In this document: in pieces, positions 11,236-21,252 of the stretch
Layout of the letters: each line of letters opens with the position of its first letter
Position numbering within the stretch: the first letter of the stretch is position 1
Assembly (NCBI RefSeq): GCF_019059575.1
Contig: NW_024882898.1
Coordinates: 107,844-171,843, forward strand
Direction: 5' to 3'
Length of the DNA stretch: 64,000 nucleotides
From: Amphibalanus amphitrite
Taxonomy: Eukaryota; Arthropoda; Thecostraca; Balanomorpha; Balanidae
Program-made: the position numbers and the translations under genes
Notes under the pieces: model-generated
Seen by the model: the letters and a program-made list of their open reading frames with translations, nothing else
Databases searched by the model: none
What the model was told of the DNA's origin: nothing

Positions 11236-11327
11236 GTCGTGCACCCTGATGCCAACCTGTGAGGGCTCTCCCAGGGGTCCTCAGTCGAGCCGACACCCCC
11301 GGCCGGTGCGGTTGTGACCAGTGCAAC

Positions 11328-12515
11328 ATGGTGCTCCTGCTGACCCTCCTGCTGACGGCGGCTGTTGGTGGGTGGGCCGGCGCCCAGCCCTCCGACCGCT
11401 CCTCCGACGACCTCCAGCTCGGCTGCAGGGACCACAACAACCAACTGGTCGACTGGTACGTGCTGTACAAGCTGCCAAAACCCAAAAGTCAAAAGTCAAA
11501 AGAAGAATTCGCCGGCTTGAGCGAAGAAGAAAAAGACTTTGTCAGAGAAGGCTCGGCCTACCTGCACATCTCGTCGGCGTCGACAAAAGGCCCGTGGAGC
11601 TTGTCCAAAGTGCCCATCTGGGACTCAAATTCTCACCCAGGTCGAACGCTGGAGCCCGTTTACAACTACGGTCGGAGGTGTCTTTTTTACCGTTTTTACA
11701 ACGACCACTGGCCAGTCGATGTAAATGCACACTGGGATAAAGGACACACCAAGGGGGTGCTTGCCTACGATGGCAATTATGGATTTTGGATGATCCACAG
11801 CGTGCCCAAGTTTCCTCCAGCGCCGAAAGATGGAACAGGCTACAGCTACGCATCCAACGGACTTCGGTTCGGCCAGAGTTTCCTTTGCATCTCGTTAAAA
11901 TATCTTTCCGAATTCAACAAGATCATCAAGCAATTGCAAATTAATGAAGCCTTTTGTTACGCTTGGAAAGACCATGATGATGATGATGATTATGTTAGTC
12001 TAACAGTCCCACGAGAAGGCCCATGTCGGCTTGACAGATATGGCGGAAGATTGCACCAAAAGGAGGACTGGGCCATCCAATTTATCAGGGGGGACATGCG
12101 CATATTCGCCAAGAGCAGCAGCTACCACGTCGACCTGTACAGCGACCTGGTGGCTCCCAACCTGACGACCAGCCTGTACGCGGAGACGTGGCGGGCCAAC
12201 CTGTCATCCAGCTGTTCCGGCCTCTACCACGTGGAGGACGTGCGCAACGTCACGGTCACCACGGCCACGGGGAAGTTCGGCTTCCCCTCCACCAACGACC
12301 ACAGCAAGTGGGCCGTGTCCAAGGACAGGACAAAGCCATGGGTCTGCATCGGCGATCTCAATCGGGCGGTATCACAGATGAGGAGAGGTGGCGGCACTGT
12401 TTGTTTCCGAAATTACAACCTCCGGGACAACTTCCATGATGCGGTGTACGTGCCCAATTCAGAGCGTTGCCCCTACCATGAAATGAGTATTGATAATCCT
12501 GAGTTACGATTATGA
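11328..12515 (+). CDS. deoxyribonuclease II, paralogue 1 (secreted or lysosomal acid endonuclease)
   Basis: An intronless 395-residue protein. Residues 1-19 form a signal peptide (LLLTLLLTAAVGGWAGA), then come the family N-terminus GCRDHNNQLVDWYVLYKLP, the GHTKG motif (His140), IHSVPKFPP (His157), SFLCIS, NDHSKW (His325, Lys327) and WVCIGDLNR..QMRRGGG. These match the conserved blocks and histidines of DNase II, which cuts DNA at acid pH without metal ions, typically in lysosomes or secretions. Codons 217-221 are a run of Asp (GAT repeats). The start is the ATG at 11328; an in-frame GTG at 11259 would place a non-signal stretch in front of the signal peptide. The C-terminus runs into a degenerate Tyr/Asp-coding repeat and appears frameshifted. 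The 5' leader from 11235 is shared with the paralogue at 33113. Confidence 0.93.
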   Translation: MVLLLTLLLTAAVGGWAGAQPSDRSSDDLQLGCRDHNNQLVDWYVLYKLPKPKSQKSKEEFAGLSEEEKDFVREGSAYLHISSASTKGPWSLSKVPIWDSNSHPGRTLEPVYNYGRRCLFYRFYNDHWPVDVNAHWDKGHTKGVLAYDGNYGFWMIHSVPKFPPAPKDGTGYSYASNGLRFGQSFLCISLKYLSEFNKIIKQLQINEAFCYAWKDHDDDDDYVSLTVPREGPCRLDRYGGRLHQKEDWAIQFIRGDMRIFAKSSSYHVDLYSDLVAPNLTTSLYAETWRANLSSSCSGLYHVEDVRNVTVTTATGKFGFPSTNDHSKWAVSKDRTKPWVCIGDLNRAVSQMRRGGGTVCFRNYNLRDNFHDAVYVPNSERCPYHEMSIDNPELRL

Positions 12516-12625
12516 TCCTGAATTATGATCCTGAGACTTACGATTCTGATCCTGAGACTTACGATTATGATCTTGAGCATGATTATGATCCTGATCCTGG
12601 GTATTATGATTATTATACTTACTAG
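12490..12625 (+). repeat. degenerate TACGATTATGATCCTGA repeat, probable lost C-terminal tail of DNase II copy 1
   Basis: Units of roughly 15-21 bases (CCTGAGACTTACGATTATGA and variants) begin inside the last DNase codons and continue past the TGA at 12513-12515. In another frame they would encode an acidic Tyr-rich tail (YDPET, DYDPDPGYYDYYTY) ending at TAG 12623-12625. Comparing units, two that read CCTGAGTTAC and CCTGAATTAT each look two bases shorter than CCTGAGACTTAC, which would account for the frame change. This is inference from unit comparison. Confidence 0.55.
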
Positions 12626-12727
12626 GAACAGGATTCATATGTACCTATGCCTGATGTCCGTGAAGTTGGCGACGTCGCCAGCGACTTTTCCAGCGACGAG
12701 AACCGATTTTAGATAAAACCGCGTTAA

Positions 12728-13202
12728 CCCGCGCCGGGCCGGGGGTGTTTGAACATCCCCCTGCATTTTTTCGCCGATATCTCAAAAAACGGCGGCGCGG
12801 AGCGCCGCCGTTTTTGGCACACCTGTTCGTGCATCTTTTCCGCACATGTTGTGAAAATTTCAGGCCCAGGTCGCCCAATATCAGGTCACCAGGTCACGCC
12901 AAGTGACCTCGTCTCAGAAAAAAAGAATGCTCGTCATAGCTACAACGACTGAACGATTGCCTTGAAACTTTCAACGATTGATAATTGTAACGGTATCTAT
13001 AAAATGTATATCTCGGAATTTTAATATCGGTGACCTAAGGTCAGTTCAATTTTGCGGTCTCTCCATTACCAATGGGAGAAAATTGAAAAGTGTCTGTTTT
13101 GCACGAGCGTTAATCTAAACATTCTCAAACATCGAGATGCAGGTAAAATTGACACACTGAACCGGACGATGGCAACTGTGACCCCTCGTTATGTCCCCGA
13201 GG
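12728..13202 (-). mobile_element. TTAA-superfamily element, family 1, truncated copy
   Basis: TTAA (12724-12727) precedes CCCGCGCCGGGCC, then a hairpin GGGGGTGTTTGAACATCCCCC and the perfect inverted repeat AAAAACGGCGGCGC/GCGCCGCCGTTTTT at 12785-12815. The sequence then matches the reverse complement of the right part of the full-length copy at 25575-26749. It stops where the hAT-like hexanucleotide element begins (13203). It lies 213 bases after the DNase II stop codon. Confidence 0.85.
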
Positions 13203-13499
13203 CAGGGCTGCGGAGTCGATGGATTTACGGCGACTCCGACTCCGACTCCGACTCCGGCTTTCAAAAACCAACTCCGACTCCGACTCCGACTCCGGGCAGA
13301 AATGTCGACTCCGATCGACTCCAACTCCCGACTCCGACTCCGCACACCTGGCAGGGCTGCGGAGTCGACAGATTTTCGGTGACTCCGACTCCGACTCATG
13401 CTGGGGTTTCCAATATCGACTCCGACTCCGACTCCGGTCACAACTGTCGACTCCGACCGACTCCGACTCCGACTCCGACTCTGACTCCGCAGCCCTTTG
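13203..13499 (+). mobile_element. hAT-like MITE built of (GACTCC)n hexanucleotide arrays
   Basis: It starts CAGGGCTGCGGAGTC and ends GACTCCGCAGCCCT in inverted orientation. The interior is mostly (CTCCGA)n. A second internal start, CAGGGCTGCGGAGTCGA at about 13351, suggests two joined units. A target duplication is not seen (left flank CCCCGAGG is not repeated on the right), so one side was probably deleted. Confidence 0.65.
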
Positions 13500-13929
13500 C
13501 AGCGCTAAGTTGGCGGGCTGTAACTCTATGACGGATTATTCAAATGCCAAATGTTATAAAGCATTGAACTTGCAATGAAACAGCGATTAATATGTATTTT
13601 TGAAAGTAAATGGCGAAGTACTAATTGCGTGAACAGCATTATGACATATTTTTCCTTTAAAACATAAGGTTTTAAAGGAAACATATGTATTATTGAAATT
13701 GTGAAACATACGCTATTTTTGACATGACATATCGAGTTTTCTTTCATTTGCATTTTTTGGAATTTGGGACCAATTTTTTGAATTTTTATTTTAAAAAAAT
13801 GTTTGGCTCATTGTTAAGAAGCGTGCAAAAAATTAGGAAGGTGTTCTTTCTATAAATGTATTTATTTTGCGTCACGATAACGGTCTCGAATAGTGATTTC
13901 GGGAGGGGAGCTTACAAATGGCGTATTAA

Positions 13930-14808
13930 CCCTATTAGTGGCAGGGGGGGTTGTTTTTATCCACCACTCAGGTTTTTCGGGAATATCTCCGAAACCGCTG
14001 AAGCTACGATGCTGAAATTTTCTGACTTTTCCTAAAACTAAATTGGGCACATTCCCTGAAAATTTCAAGTTCATAACTTTACCAGGGGCGGCTCCAGAGC
14101 ACTGGGAATTGGGGGGTCCTATTCGTGAAGCGAGTCATTTGGGCGAAGATCACGATGCTGCACCAGTTTTACGAACAGTGAATGAAAGGTATCATGTGAT
14201 AACATATACAGTTATTCTGCATCCTCTTTTGACACGTTTTTGCTATAATAGGCGGATCCAGGCGTCTAAAAAGGGGGGTTATGTTTTACCTCCCAACATA
14301 GGTGCCCTGACACCGCCTATGCATGACCAATACAATTGTAGTCGTTCTCTCATAAGAAAATTGTAACATAACAAGACCATTACCACCATTTTTAGAAACA
14401 GTACCAACAAAAACCTTATTTACTATACTTTTTGTGTACCCCCAATCTCAATGATCTGTATCCGCCTATGATTTTTGAAAATGCATATTTTTGGGATCCA
14501 TGTGAATTCCTGGTTCATTCTCTATCGATCGGCAAAAGTTGCGCTAAGATTGGTTCAGAAACCTGGCCGTGATAAACAGTCTAAAATGTATCTGCAATTT
14601 GCCCGTTTTTACCCCCCTCTACCCCGCCTATTGACGTTTTTTAATTTTTATTTTTTAGAAATGTAGATCACGTTGAGCGAAATCGAATGCCGTTTGAATT
14701 TTGAAAATCGGCCCGTTAGATCTCGAGATATCAAGGGGGGGTCGTAAACAGCCCCCCCCCCCCCCCTGCCACTAATAGGGGGTAGCCAGGAGCCTGCCAC
14801 TAATAGGG
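13930..14808 (+). mobile_element. TTAA-superfamily element, family 4 (complete, TTAA on both sides)
   Basis: TTAA at 13926-13929 and 14809-14812 flank the inverted ends CCCTATTAGTGGCAGG and CCTGCCACTAATAGGG. Inside each end is a G-run/loop/C-run hairpin. The right terminal repeat is present twice (about 14766-14780 and 14793-14808). An internal CAGGGGCGGCTCCAGAG at 14083 looks like the start of a nested hAT-like insertion. Non-coding. Confidence 0.85.
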
Positions 14809-14959
14809 TTAAAGCTGCCTATAGTGGCATCATGGGTTACTGAAATTTCAATTGAAGTCTGAGTCATCTGAAAAAAAAATGAAAAGAGGATTCATCCAAC
14901 CCTCTTTCCTATAAGCGCGAGAGTGAAAAAGGCTGTTTGGTTCTGACATTGTTTTGGAC

Positions 14960-15745
14960 GCCAGTGACCATAGCTGTCCGAGATGAAAGTTACAGGACGC
15001 ATCATGGTGTCCTCCAGAGGTCTCACGACTCACAACTCTCCAGAGGTCTAAAAAATCAAGGAATTTTTAAAGGTCACATGAGGTCAGGTCGGTCACGTGA
15101 CATCACTGTCATAAGTCAATGGGGAAATATAAAAACTGTTATTTTGGCGCCGAGAATGATCTAAAACTATCTCACGTACATGGTATCGTGATTTCATGCA
15201 CTCTTTGCAAAATCCAATGCTTCACTTTTGCATTGTTAACCTTGCGTGAATGACGTCACTAGGGTCGAACGAGTTTTTCGTCAATAACTCCCGATCCAAT
15301 TGAGCTAGAGAGTCGGGAAAGCCACCAGTGGACTCGGGAAGACCTTCCGAATCGAGTGATATGCCATACTCGTATGATATCATTTGCCCAGCTTCGTGAC
15401 CTGAGGGGCTCTGACCTGACCTTGACCCGAGGTCAGCTACTTAAGTTGACATCACCCAAACAAAAAGTATACCATTCGACGCACTTGAGCTAGGCGAACA
15501 CAATGATTCCAAAATCGCGGCCCTGTGGCCATTTTTTGCGAAGATATTTACTAAAAACCGAACTCGTAACTTCAGTCACTTGACCTGACCTCAGACGCTA
15601 CCGGTTAACCTGAGACTTTAAAATCAGGTACTAATCGCTGCGACTTGTAACGGCACACACGCTCGTTTTTTTCCGCGAGTCTCTAGCTCTATTAGAAGCG
15701 AAACGGCGTGCTGGGGTCGTATCAGCCCCCCGAAACCCATTTTGT
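14960..15745 (-). mobile_element. TTAA-superfamily element, family 3, old divergent copy
   Basis: Read on the minus strand this follows the family 3 elements at 18676 and 24128 block by block: ACGAGCGTGTG.GCCGTTAC, GAGGTCAGGTCAAGTG, CGTCGAATGGTATACTTTTT, GAGTTATTGACGAAAAACT, CCCCATTGACTTAT. By eye it differs at perhaps a quarter of positions. The TTAA ends are not recognisable. Confidence 0.75.
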
Positions 15746-16157
15746 TTGCGGGAAAATGAGAAACCTATAGAAAGAACACCTTTCTAATTTTTGCATGTTG
15801 ATAACAATGACATGACGTTTATTTTGAAAAAATAAAAATGTGAAAAATTTTGGTCCCAAAAGTCATTAGAGGCAAATGAAAAAAAAAAGATTTTTGTTCA
15901 ACAAATAAAAATTTTTCTTCAGATTTTTTTAAAAAGTTACATTAATCTTAAACTCATCGCAAGCTTAGTGCTGTTCACCGTTTGTTAGTTACCCGTTCTT
16001 GAGTTATAGGCCATCAAACTCACCGTTACAAACCGAAGTTAAAAAAATGTAATGCAATATAACTCAAAAAGTTTTGATCTGAGAAGTCTGATATTTTGCC
16101 AGGCGTCTTTGGTGCCTATAATTACGGTAGTTAGCGGTGGTAGTTAGTGGTAGTTAG

Positions 16158-16193
16158 CCTATATCACCACCGCGTTAGCGGTGGTGATATAGG
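16158..16193. repeat. perfect 16-bp inverted repeat with 4-base loop
   Basis: Arms CCTATATCACCACCGC (16158-16173) and GCGGTGGTGATATAGG (16178-16193) surround GTTA. The flanks are made of GGTAGT/TTAGTGG direct repeats. There is no downstream U-tract or coding context, so no function is assigned. Confidence 0.8.
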
Positions 16194-16338
16194 TAGTGGT
16201 AGGGAGTAGTGGTAGGGATAACAGTTTTTTTTTTGTTCACTTTTCCTCTGCACGTTTCCGCTTATACCTCCGCTTCAAGAGGACTCATCAATATGAGGCA
16301 AACACCATTCGAGAGCAAATGTTATGGCCACATTATGG

Positions 16339-16576
16339 CAGGCGCGGGAACCGGGGGGGGACAGTGGGGGCAGCTTGCCCCCCCCCCCCCAACTCTGTGC
16401 CCGTTGGGGCGGTGCCCCCACAACTTTGAGATGGGATACCGCACTTTTTAAATGTTTTCTTTTTTGTTGAAAAAGCTAATGGATGAAAAATAAGTGGCCT
16501 AAAACCGGTGAGAAAACTAGATTTGGGGGCACCCTAGGTTGACCTCTATTATGGTGTGCCCCCTCCCGCGCCCTTG
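16339..16576 (-). mobile_element. hAT-like non-autonomous element, second copy
   Basis: It starts CAGGCGCGGGAACC and ends CTCCCGCGCCCTTG. The flanks CATTATGG (16331-16338) and CGTTATGG (16577-16584) are an 8-bp target duplication with one mismatch. The body is the reverse complement of the element at 8649-8908, with shared TAAAACCGGTGAGAAAACTA and long G and C runs. Confidence 0.8.
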
Positions 16577-16633
16577 CGTTATGGCCACGTCGCGAAGCAA
16601 GTAGTGTCGCAGCCGCTTGTTGATGCTTAATAT

Positions 16634-17616
16634 TAGCCGTTTTCACGACGGAATACTAATAGATACCTGTTTGGTCCTTTGATGCCTCAGGAATTTTAAT
16701 AGTTCTTTATAGTAGGTTTTCAACCTTTCGAATGAGTGGCCCCTTACTTCGCTGCTTTTCTACTAAATATTACATTAATTTATTTTATTTAAGGCTCTAC
16801 CACTCACGTAAACCTAAAGCGTAAGCACGTTTATGAAATTATCAAATCTATATAGTGCTAGTACAATGATTAGACAATATACTAAGCTGCCAGCTGCGGG
16901 TGACCAAGCTTTTCAAATTCCACGCCGCGCTGGCTTGGCTTTGGAGCCGCAGCAGACGGCGGAAGTCAATGTCACTGCGCCCGGGCACCACCATGGCTGA
17001 CCGAGCTCCGCGAATTACACGCTGGCTTGGCTTTGGACCGCAGCAGACGGCGGAGGTCAAGGTCATTGCTAGGGCGGCGGCGGGCGCGCAGCGTCGGGCC
17101 GGTGAACCAGAAGCCGGCTGGCGAGTACCTATAGCGTGCGCTCGACATCCGGAAAATGAGGGATAATTATCCAGGATCACCGGTAATAATTCGGTATTGC
17201 AGGGACCATCGATGTAATTCGTCACACTGTAGATTGCTTTTGCTTCACTTATGGCTATGTTACTCGTTGTCATGTCCGTTGTACACGGTGTCAGCTTAAA
17301 ACACCGAATGATCCCGGTGATCCCGGAAAATTATCCCCGATTACCCGGATGTCGAACGCACGCCTATTTTTTGTTTTTTTAGTTGCCACGCTGATTTGCT
17401 CCCTCATAGTAGAAAGACGAGACAATAGAACCGAAAATTGCTTTGTTTGTAAAAAGTAAGTGATTTCAGGGCAAAACTGCCCGGATTACAACTTCTAAAA
17501 ATATTTTGAACGTCAAATACCTACTTCAGTTGTAAGGATTCTAAGGCCTCAAAGGGCAGGTACTTTCCAGGTATCAAATAGGTTCCACCGCGAAAATTCC
17601 GTCGTGAAAACGGCCA
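16634..17616. mobile_element. TA-flanked MITE with TIR GCCGTTTTCACGACGGAAT
   Basis: The left end TAGCCGTTTTCACGACGG at 16634 is matched by the inverted right end ATTCCGTCGTGAAAACGGC ending at about 17616 (TA mutated to CA). The shorter element at 22115-22442 has the same ends. TA flanks point to the Tc1/mariner-type group. It contains a 90-bp direct repeat (GCTGGCTTGGCTTTGG near 16929 and 17021) and another MITE at 17131-17366. Confidence 0.75.
17131..17366. mobile_element. nested MITE with TIR GCGTGCG(C/T)TCGACATCCGG
   Basis: GCGTGCGCTCGACATCCGGA at about 17134 and the inverse CCGGATGTCGAACGCACGC ending near 17364 are flanked by TA. Homology between the arms continues inward for about 50 bases (GGATAATTATCC, GATCACCGG). 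It lies wholly inside the element at 16634-17616. Confidence 0.7.
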
Positions 17617-18579
17617 TTAGGGGAGAGCGGGGTGAGTTGTATCATGTCCAAGTTGTATCAGGGCGAATTGTGCCAAACTTATCCAATAGATAGCGCTCGT
17701 GACACGACCAGTCGACGAGGTTTTCCGGGCGCCATCTTTCCCTGTTCTGTCGTGTGGCTGGGTGGACGCGTCTCGAGGTGAGAGCCGATTTTATGTTTTT
17801 TTAATGGCATTCTAAAAAAATAGGTTGTAGGAAAATGTGTGTTTTGGGCATTTAGATGTGCACGAATTTGAAAGATCTCCGTAGCGGTGGTGAGGGTAGG
17901 TTCTAAGGCTGCGTGAGTGAAAATGGATTTCTCCAGCTGTCCGCTGTTTTTGAGCACGAAGATGTTTTTTCCAAGATGGCGGCGAGGTACATGTTGTATC
18001 AGAGCCGGGTGGGGTATGTTGTAACATGTATGTATGTATGTATGTATGGGTATGTTGCTTTTGATCGCGAAAGCTAAGCCCTGTCTCGCGTTTGTAGGTA
18101 GCTAGTCAATACTCGTTCCTTTTCGGCACAATGTGTTGGCTGCTTTGCTCTTAACGGGTCACTTTTGCGTCTAGTCTGTTGATGTTTCGTTCGTTTCGAT
18201 GTTTCGTTCGGATTGACCAAGTTTGGTCTAATAAAAGTGAAGCCTTTGAGCAAATACATTGTATTAACCCCATTTAATGTTGTTGTTATGTTCAAAACCA
18301 GTAGCAAACACACTCCCTGAAACGTGAAATAATGATACAAATTACCCCACCATGTGATACAACTCACCCAAGCCATGGGGCAAGTTGTGTCAAAAACATT
18401 GCTCTCTTCGGCAGACCGTAGAAGAAAAACTAGTAGAGGTAACGGAAAAATTACTTGGCACGAAAAAGCAGAAGAATCAAGGAAGGAGATAGTATGGAAA
18501 TAATGAGTTTATCATGGATAGTTACGAGGTTATGGGTCTCGGAGTAAAAACTGATACAACCCACCCCACTCTCCCCTAA
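17617..18579. mobile_element. 962-bp element with 28-bp inverted repeats ending TTAGGGGAGAG
   Basis: The left end TTAGGGGAGAGCGGGGTGAG continues as TTGTATCA. The right end is the inverse, TGATACAACCCACCCCAC continuing as TCTCCCCTAA (18552-18579), with one or two mismatches. GTTGTATCA-like motifs recur inside. It holds a (TATG)n run at about 18024-18047. No transposase frame was found and the family was not recognised. Confidence 0.75.
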
Positions 18580-18675
18580 GTATTGCTCTTCGCCTAACCC
18601 TATGGCAGATAGATACCTACTTTGACGGCATAGCTAAAATTCGATTACCTAAATGGCTCGTATTGAGAGTCTTAA

Positions 18676-19703
18676 CCCTCGCCGGACCTATTGGTTTTCT
18701 ACATACGCGCCGGCCGAGGGGGGGGGCGGGTACGACCCCCCCCTCGCCGTTTCGCCCCTGGTGGAGCTAGCGCGTCGCGGAAAAAACGAGCGTGTGCGCC
18801 GTTACGAGACGCAGAGATTGGTACCCGATTTTAAGGTCCTAGGTCAACCGGTGACCTCTGAGGTCAGGTCAAGTGCCCCAAGGTACGGTTCAGTTTTTGG
18901 TGAATAACTTCGCAAAAAACGGCCGCAGAGCGCCGATTTTGGCAGCATCGTGTTCGTCTCGCTCAGGCGCGTCGAATGATATACTTTTTGTCCGGGTCAG
19001 GTCAACTTGGGGTGTTGACCTCAGGTCAAGGTCAGGTCAGCACCCCCAGGTCACGAAGTTGGTCGAAAGGGGTCATGTCGCATATCATTCGATTCGGCAG
19101 GTCTTCCTGAGTCCATTGGTGGCTTTCCCGACTCGCTAGCTCAATTTGATCAAGAGTTATTGACGAAAAACTAATATGACCTTGATGACGTCATAAATGA
19201 CGTCACGCAAGGTCAACATTGCAAAAGTGACGCATCTAACCTTGCAAGGAGTGCATAAAATCACGATTCTGTGTGCTTGAGATAGTTGGAGATCGTTCCC
19301 GGTGCCAGAATAGCAGTTTGAATTTTTCCCCATTGACTTATAATGGTGAGGTCACGAAAATGACCTGACCTCATATGACCTTTAGGAAAAATCCGAGATA
19401 TGCAAGTTGTGGGACTCATAATGGATACTAGATCCTGCAAGTTTCATTTCCCTGTGACATCTCCTCTGGCAGTGAGGGCGTTGCGAAGTTGCGACATCTG
19501 AAGACCGTGCAGAGGTTCACTTATGACGTCATAGGTCAGTGACCTGACCTTACCCAAAAATGCGGTTGGTGTCAAAAGATGCGGCTTGGATCAAAGGTCA
19601 GGTATGCCAAGTTTCAGCTCTCTATCGCCAGCGTGTTCGGAGCTATCGCGAAAAAACCCTATGGGGGGGGGGCGGCACCCGCCCCCCCCTCGGCCGGCGA
19701 GGG
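18676..19703 (+). mobile_element. TTAA-superfamily element, family 3, copy 1 (complete)
   Basis: TTAA at 18672-18675 and 19704-19707. The ends are CCCTCGCCGGACC and CGGCCGGCGAGGG. The left hairpin is a G run, GCGGGTACGA, then a C run; the right is a G run, CGGCACC, then a C run. It contains GGTCA arrays (for example near 18865 and 19008-19055) and paired TGACGTCA palindromes at 19186-19193 and 19198-19205. The paralogous segment at about 36318 lacks the element, so it inserted after the segmental duplication. Confidence 0.92.
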
Positions 19704-19709
19704 TTAAGG

Positions 19710-20890
19710 TGTGAACCGGATGCCAAGTTTTCAGTATACCGATACCAAATCAATAACCAGCTCACCGCTTGGTATTTGGTGTGTCACCCTGACGTTTTTG
19801 CTATTTTGTCGGTTGGTATTATAAATTCTTACCTATTATAAGATTCCGTGAATTTGGTAACAAGTTGGTTCTCTCGGTTCCCCAGCCGAGTTCGGTTTTT
19901 GGTATTTTCCCATGATCTTGGTTGGAATTCGGTTTGGTATCAGTATCTCAATTTTTTATAATTGAAATCGCTAATTGAGAACACATGAATACTGAATAGC
20001 CACAATTAAAAACTGATAAAAAATCGTTGGCGCAGGGATTTGTCTATCGGCCTCGTCAGCACCATTGTAGCCGAAGGGTTGAGGTCAATAGTTAAAAACT
20101 GTTTGGTAGAGCTATTCGTTTTTGACACGTGCATCGAATGTCAGTCACGTTTCCAAGCACGTTTAAGCACAAAATGCCAGACCAATGAGGTATTCGTTCT
20201 TCCGTGCGCATGTTGTCGTAATGTCTTTCAATTTCTACACCAACCGCCTCGAAACTGGCCTCTGTGGGCTGCCTGACGAAAAGCCTTGCTTTGTTGGACG
20301 GTTTTACAGAGGCTCAGTAAATGACCCTGTCTGAATTCTACCAGAAATGTTAATGCAACCATCAATCCGCGTGTGACTGCTCCCTCTCGGATGCTTTTTT
20401 TTCTCACTAACGTTTTTTTTTCTTCTTATTCGGAGCTAAGAGTGCCACGACTTGTCATATTTAGTTATCTGGTGTTTAACGTAGTTCTGTGTGTCGCTGG
20501 AATAGCTGAAGGGGGCACGCCTGGTCACCTGTTCATGCGTGGCGGTGTATACAAAAATGAACCATCGGGCATCGTTCCTTTGTGAGTGCCTCTGGGCCTC
20601 TGGGGGGTTTGGTTTTTGAAAGCGGCGCAATGTGTGATTTTTGGAAAAAGGTGTCGAATAAAATTTTTGCTCGTCTGGGGTGTTTTTTATTGCTCCGTTC
20701 TCTTCCGTCATTTTGAATGCAATCAAAAGTGTCGCATCCCCCTCCGATGGTATTTTTCTAGATTTTTTTTCTGAACCCTCGGCCGAGCTGAAAATTGCCA
20801 CACATGACCTTTTATTTAGTTGGATCTTATTATACAAACCGTATTTTCATGTCAGGTTACGATCTGCAGCGAACCAATCATCATTTTTGT
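19710..20890. repeat. duplicated segment X, copy 1 (pairs with 36245-38850)
   Basis: With 18594-18671 it matches 36245-38850 in order: GGCATAGCTAAAATTCGATTA, TTTTGCTATTTTGTCGGT, GGTCAATAGTTAAAAACT, GGCCTCTGTGGGCTGCCTGAC, CATATTTAGTTATCTGGTG, CATCGGGCATC. No reading frame is conserved between the copies, so the segment is treated as non-coding. Confidence 0.85.
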
Positions 20891-21094
20891 AGACATGGCG
20901 CTAGGTGCCCCTGCGTCGAGCGGCATATCCTCTGCAGCACCGAGCGTGTCAATAGTTCTGTCTTGGAAAATGCATCCCTGGCTGAACTAGTCACAATGCC
21001 GTTTACACCATCAGGACAGGCTGCATAATACGGACAGAGGTAGACAGCAAAAGACCAGCTTGAAGCTACAAGGATGATGGCATACCTGACCAAA

Positions 21095-21252
21095 GGCGGC
21101 GGAACGGGGGGGGGGGCACTGGGGCACCGTGGCCCCTTTGATTTTGGCATTTTAACATTAGCCCTACTAGCCCCTATGGGCGTTGCATGGAAAGAATGGT
21201 ACTAAAAGTCGGCAGTGCCCCTCCCCCCTTAGTTGAAAGTGTTCCTCCGTTA
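21095..21252 (+). mobile_element. short GC-ended repeat, family A copy 3
   Basis: GGCGGCGGAACGGGGG at the left, GGGGCACCGTGGCCCCTTTG, ATTTTAACATTAGCCCTAC and the decayed right end GTGTTCCTCCGTTA. Same order as the copy at 9264-9410. Confidence 0.65.

Larger units (their letters stand above)
13740..15890. mobile_element. composite region bounded by inverted arms of about 110 bp
   Basis: The segment at about 13740-13856 is the reverse complement of about 15763-15885; shared strings include AGAAAGAACACCTT, CTAATTTTTGCA and TTTTTATTTT. Between the arms lie the complete element at 13930-14808 and the divergent family 3 copy at 14960-15745. The arms may be the subterminal repeats of an older element that took in the others, or unrelated flanks of the two inner elements. 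Confidence 0.45.

Noticed and set aside
11259-11327. In-frame upstream GTG start for DNase II paralogue 1
   Set aside because: The ATG at 11328 directly opens a signal peptide and aligns with the ATG of the paralogue at 33113.
18873-19139. 88-codon frame, identical in the element at 63346-63612
   Set aside because: Both copies are nearly identical transposons, so identity is no evidence of selection. The frame is not reported in the third copy at 24128 and resembles no protein.
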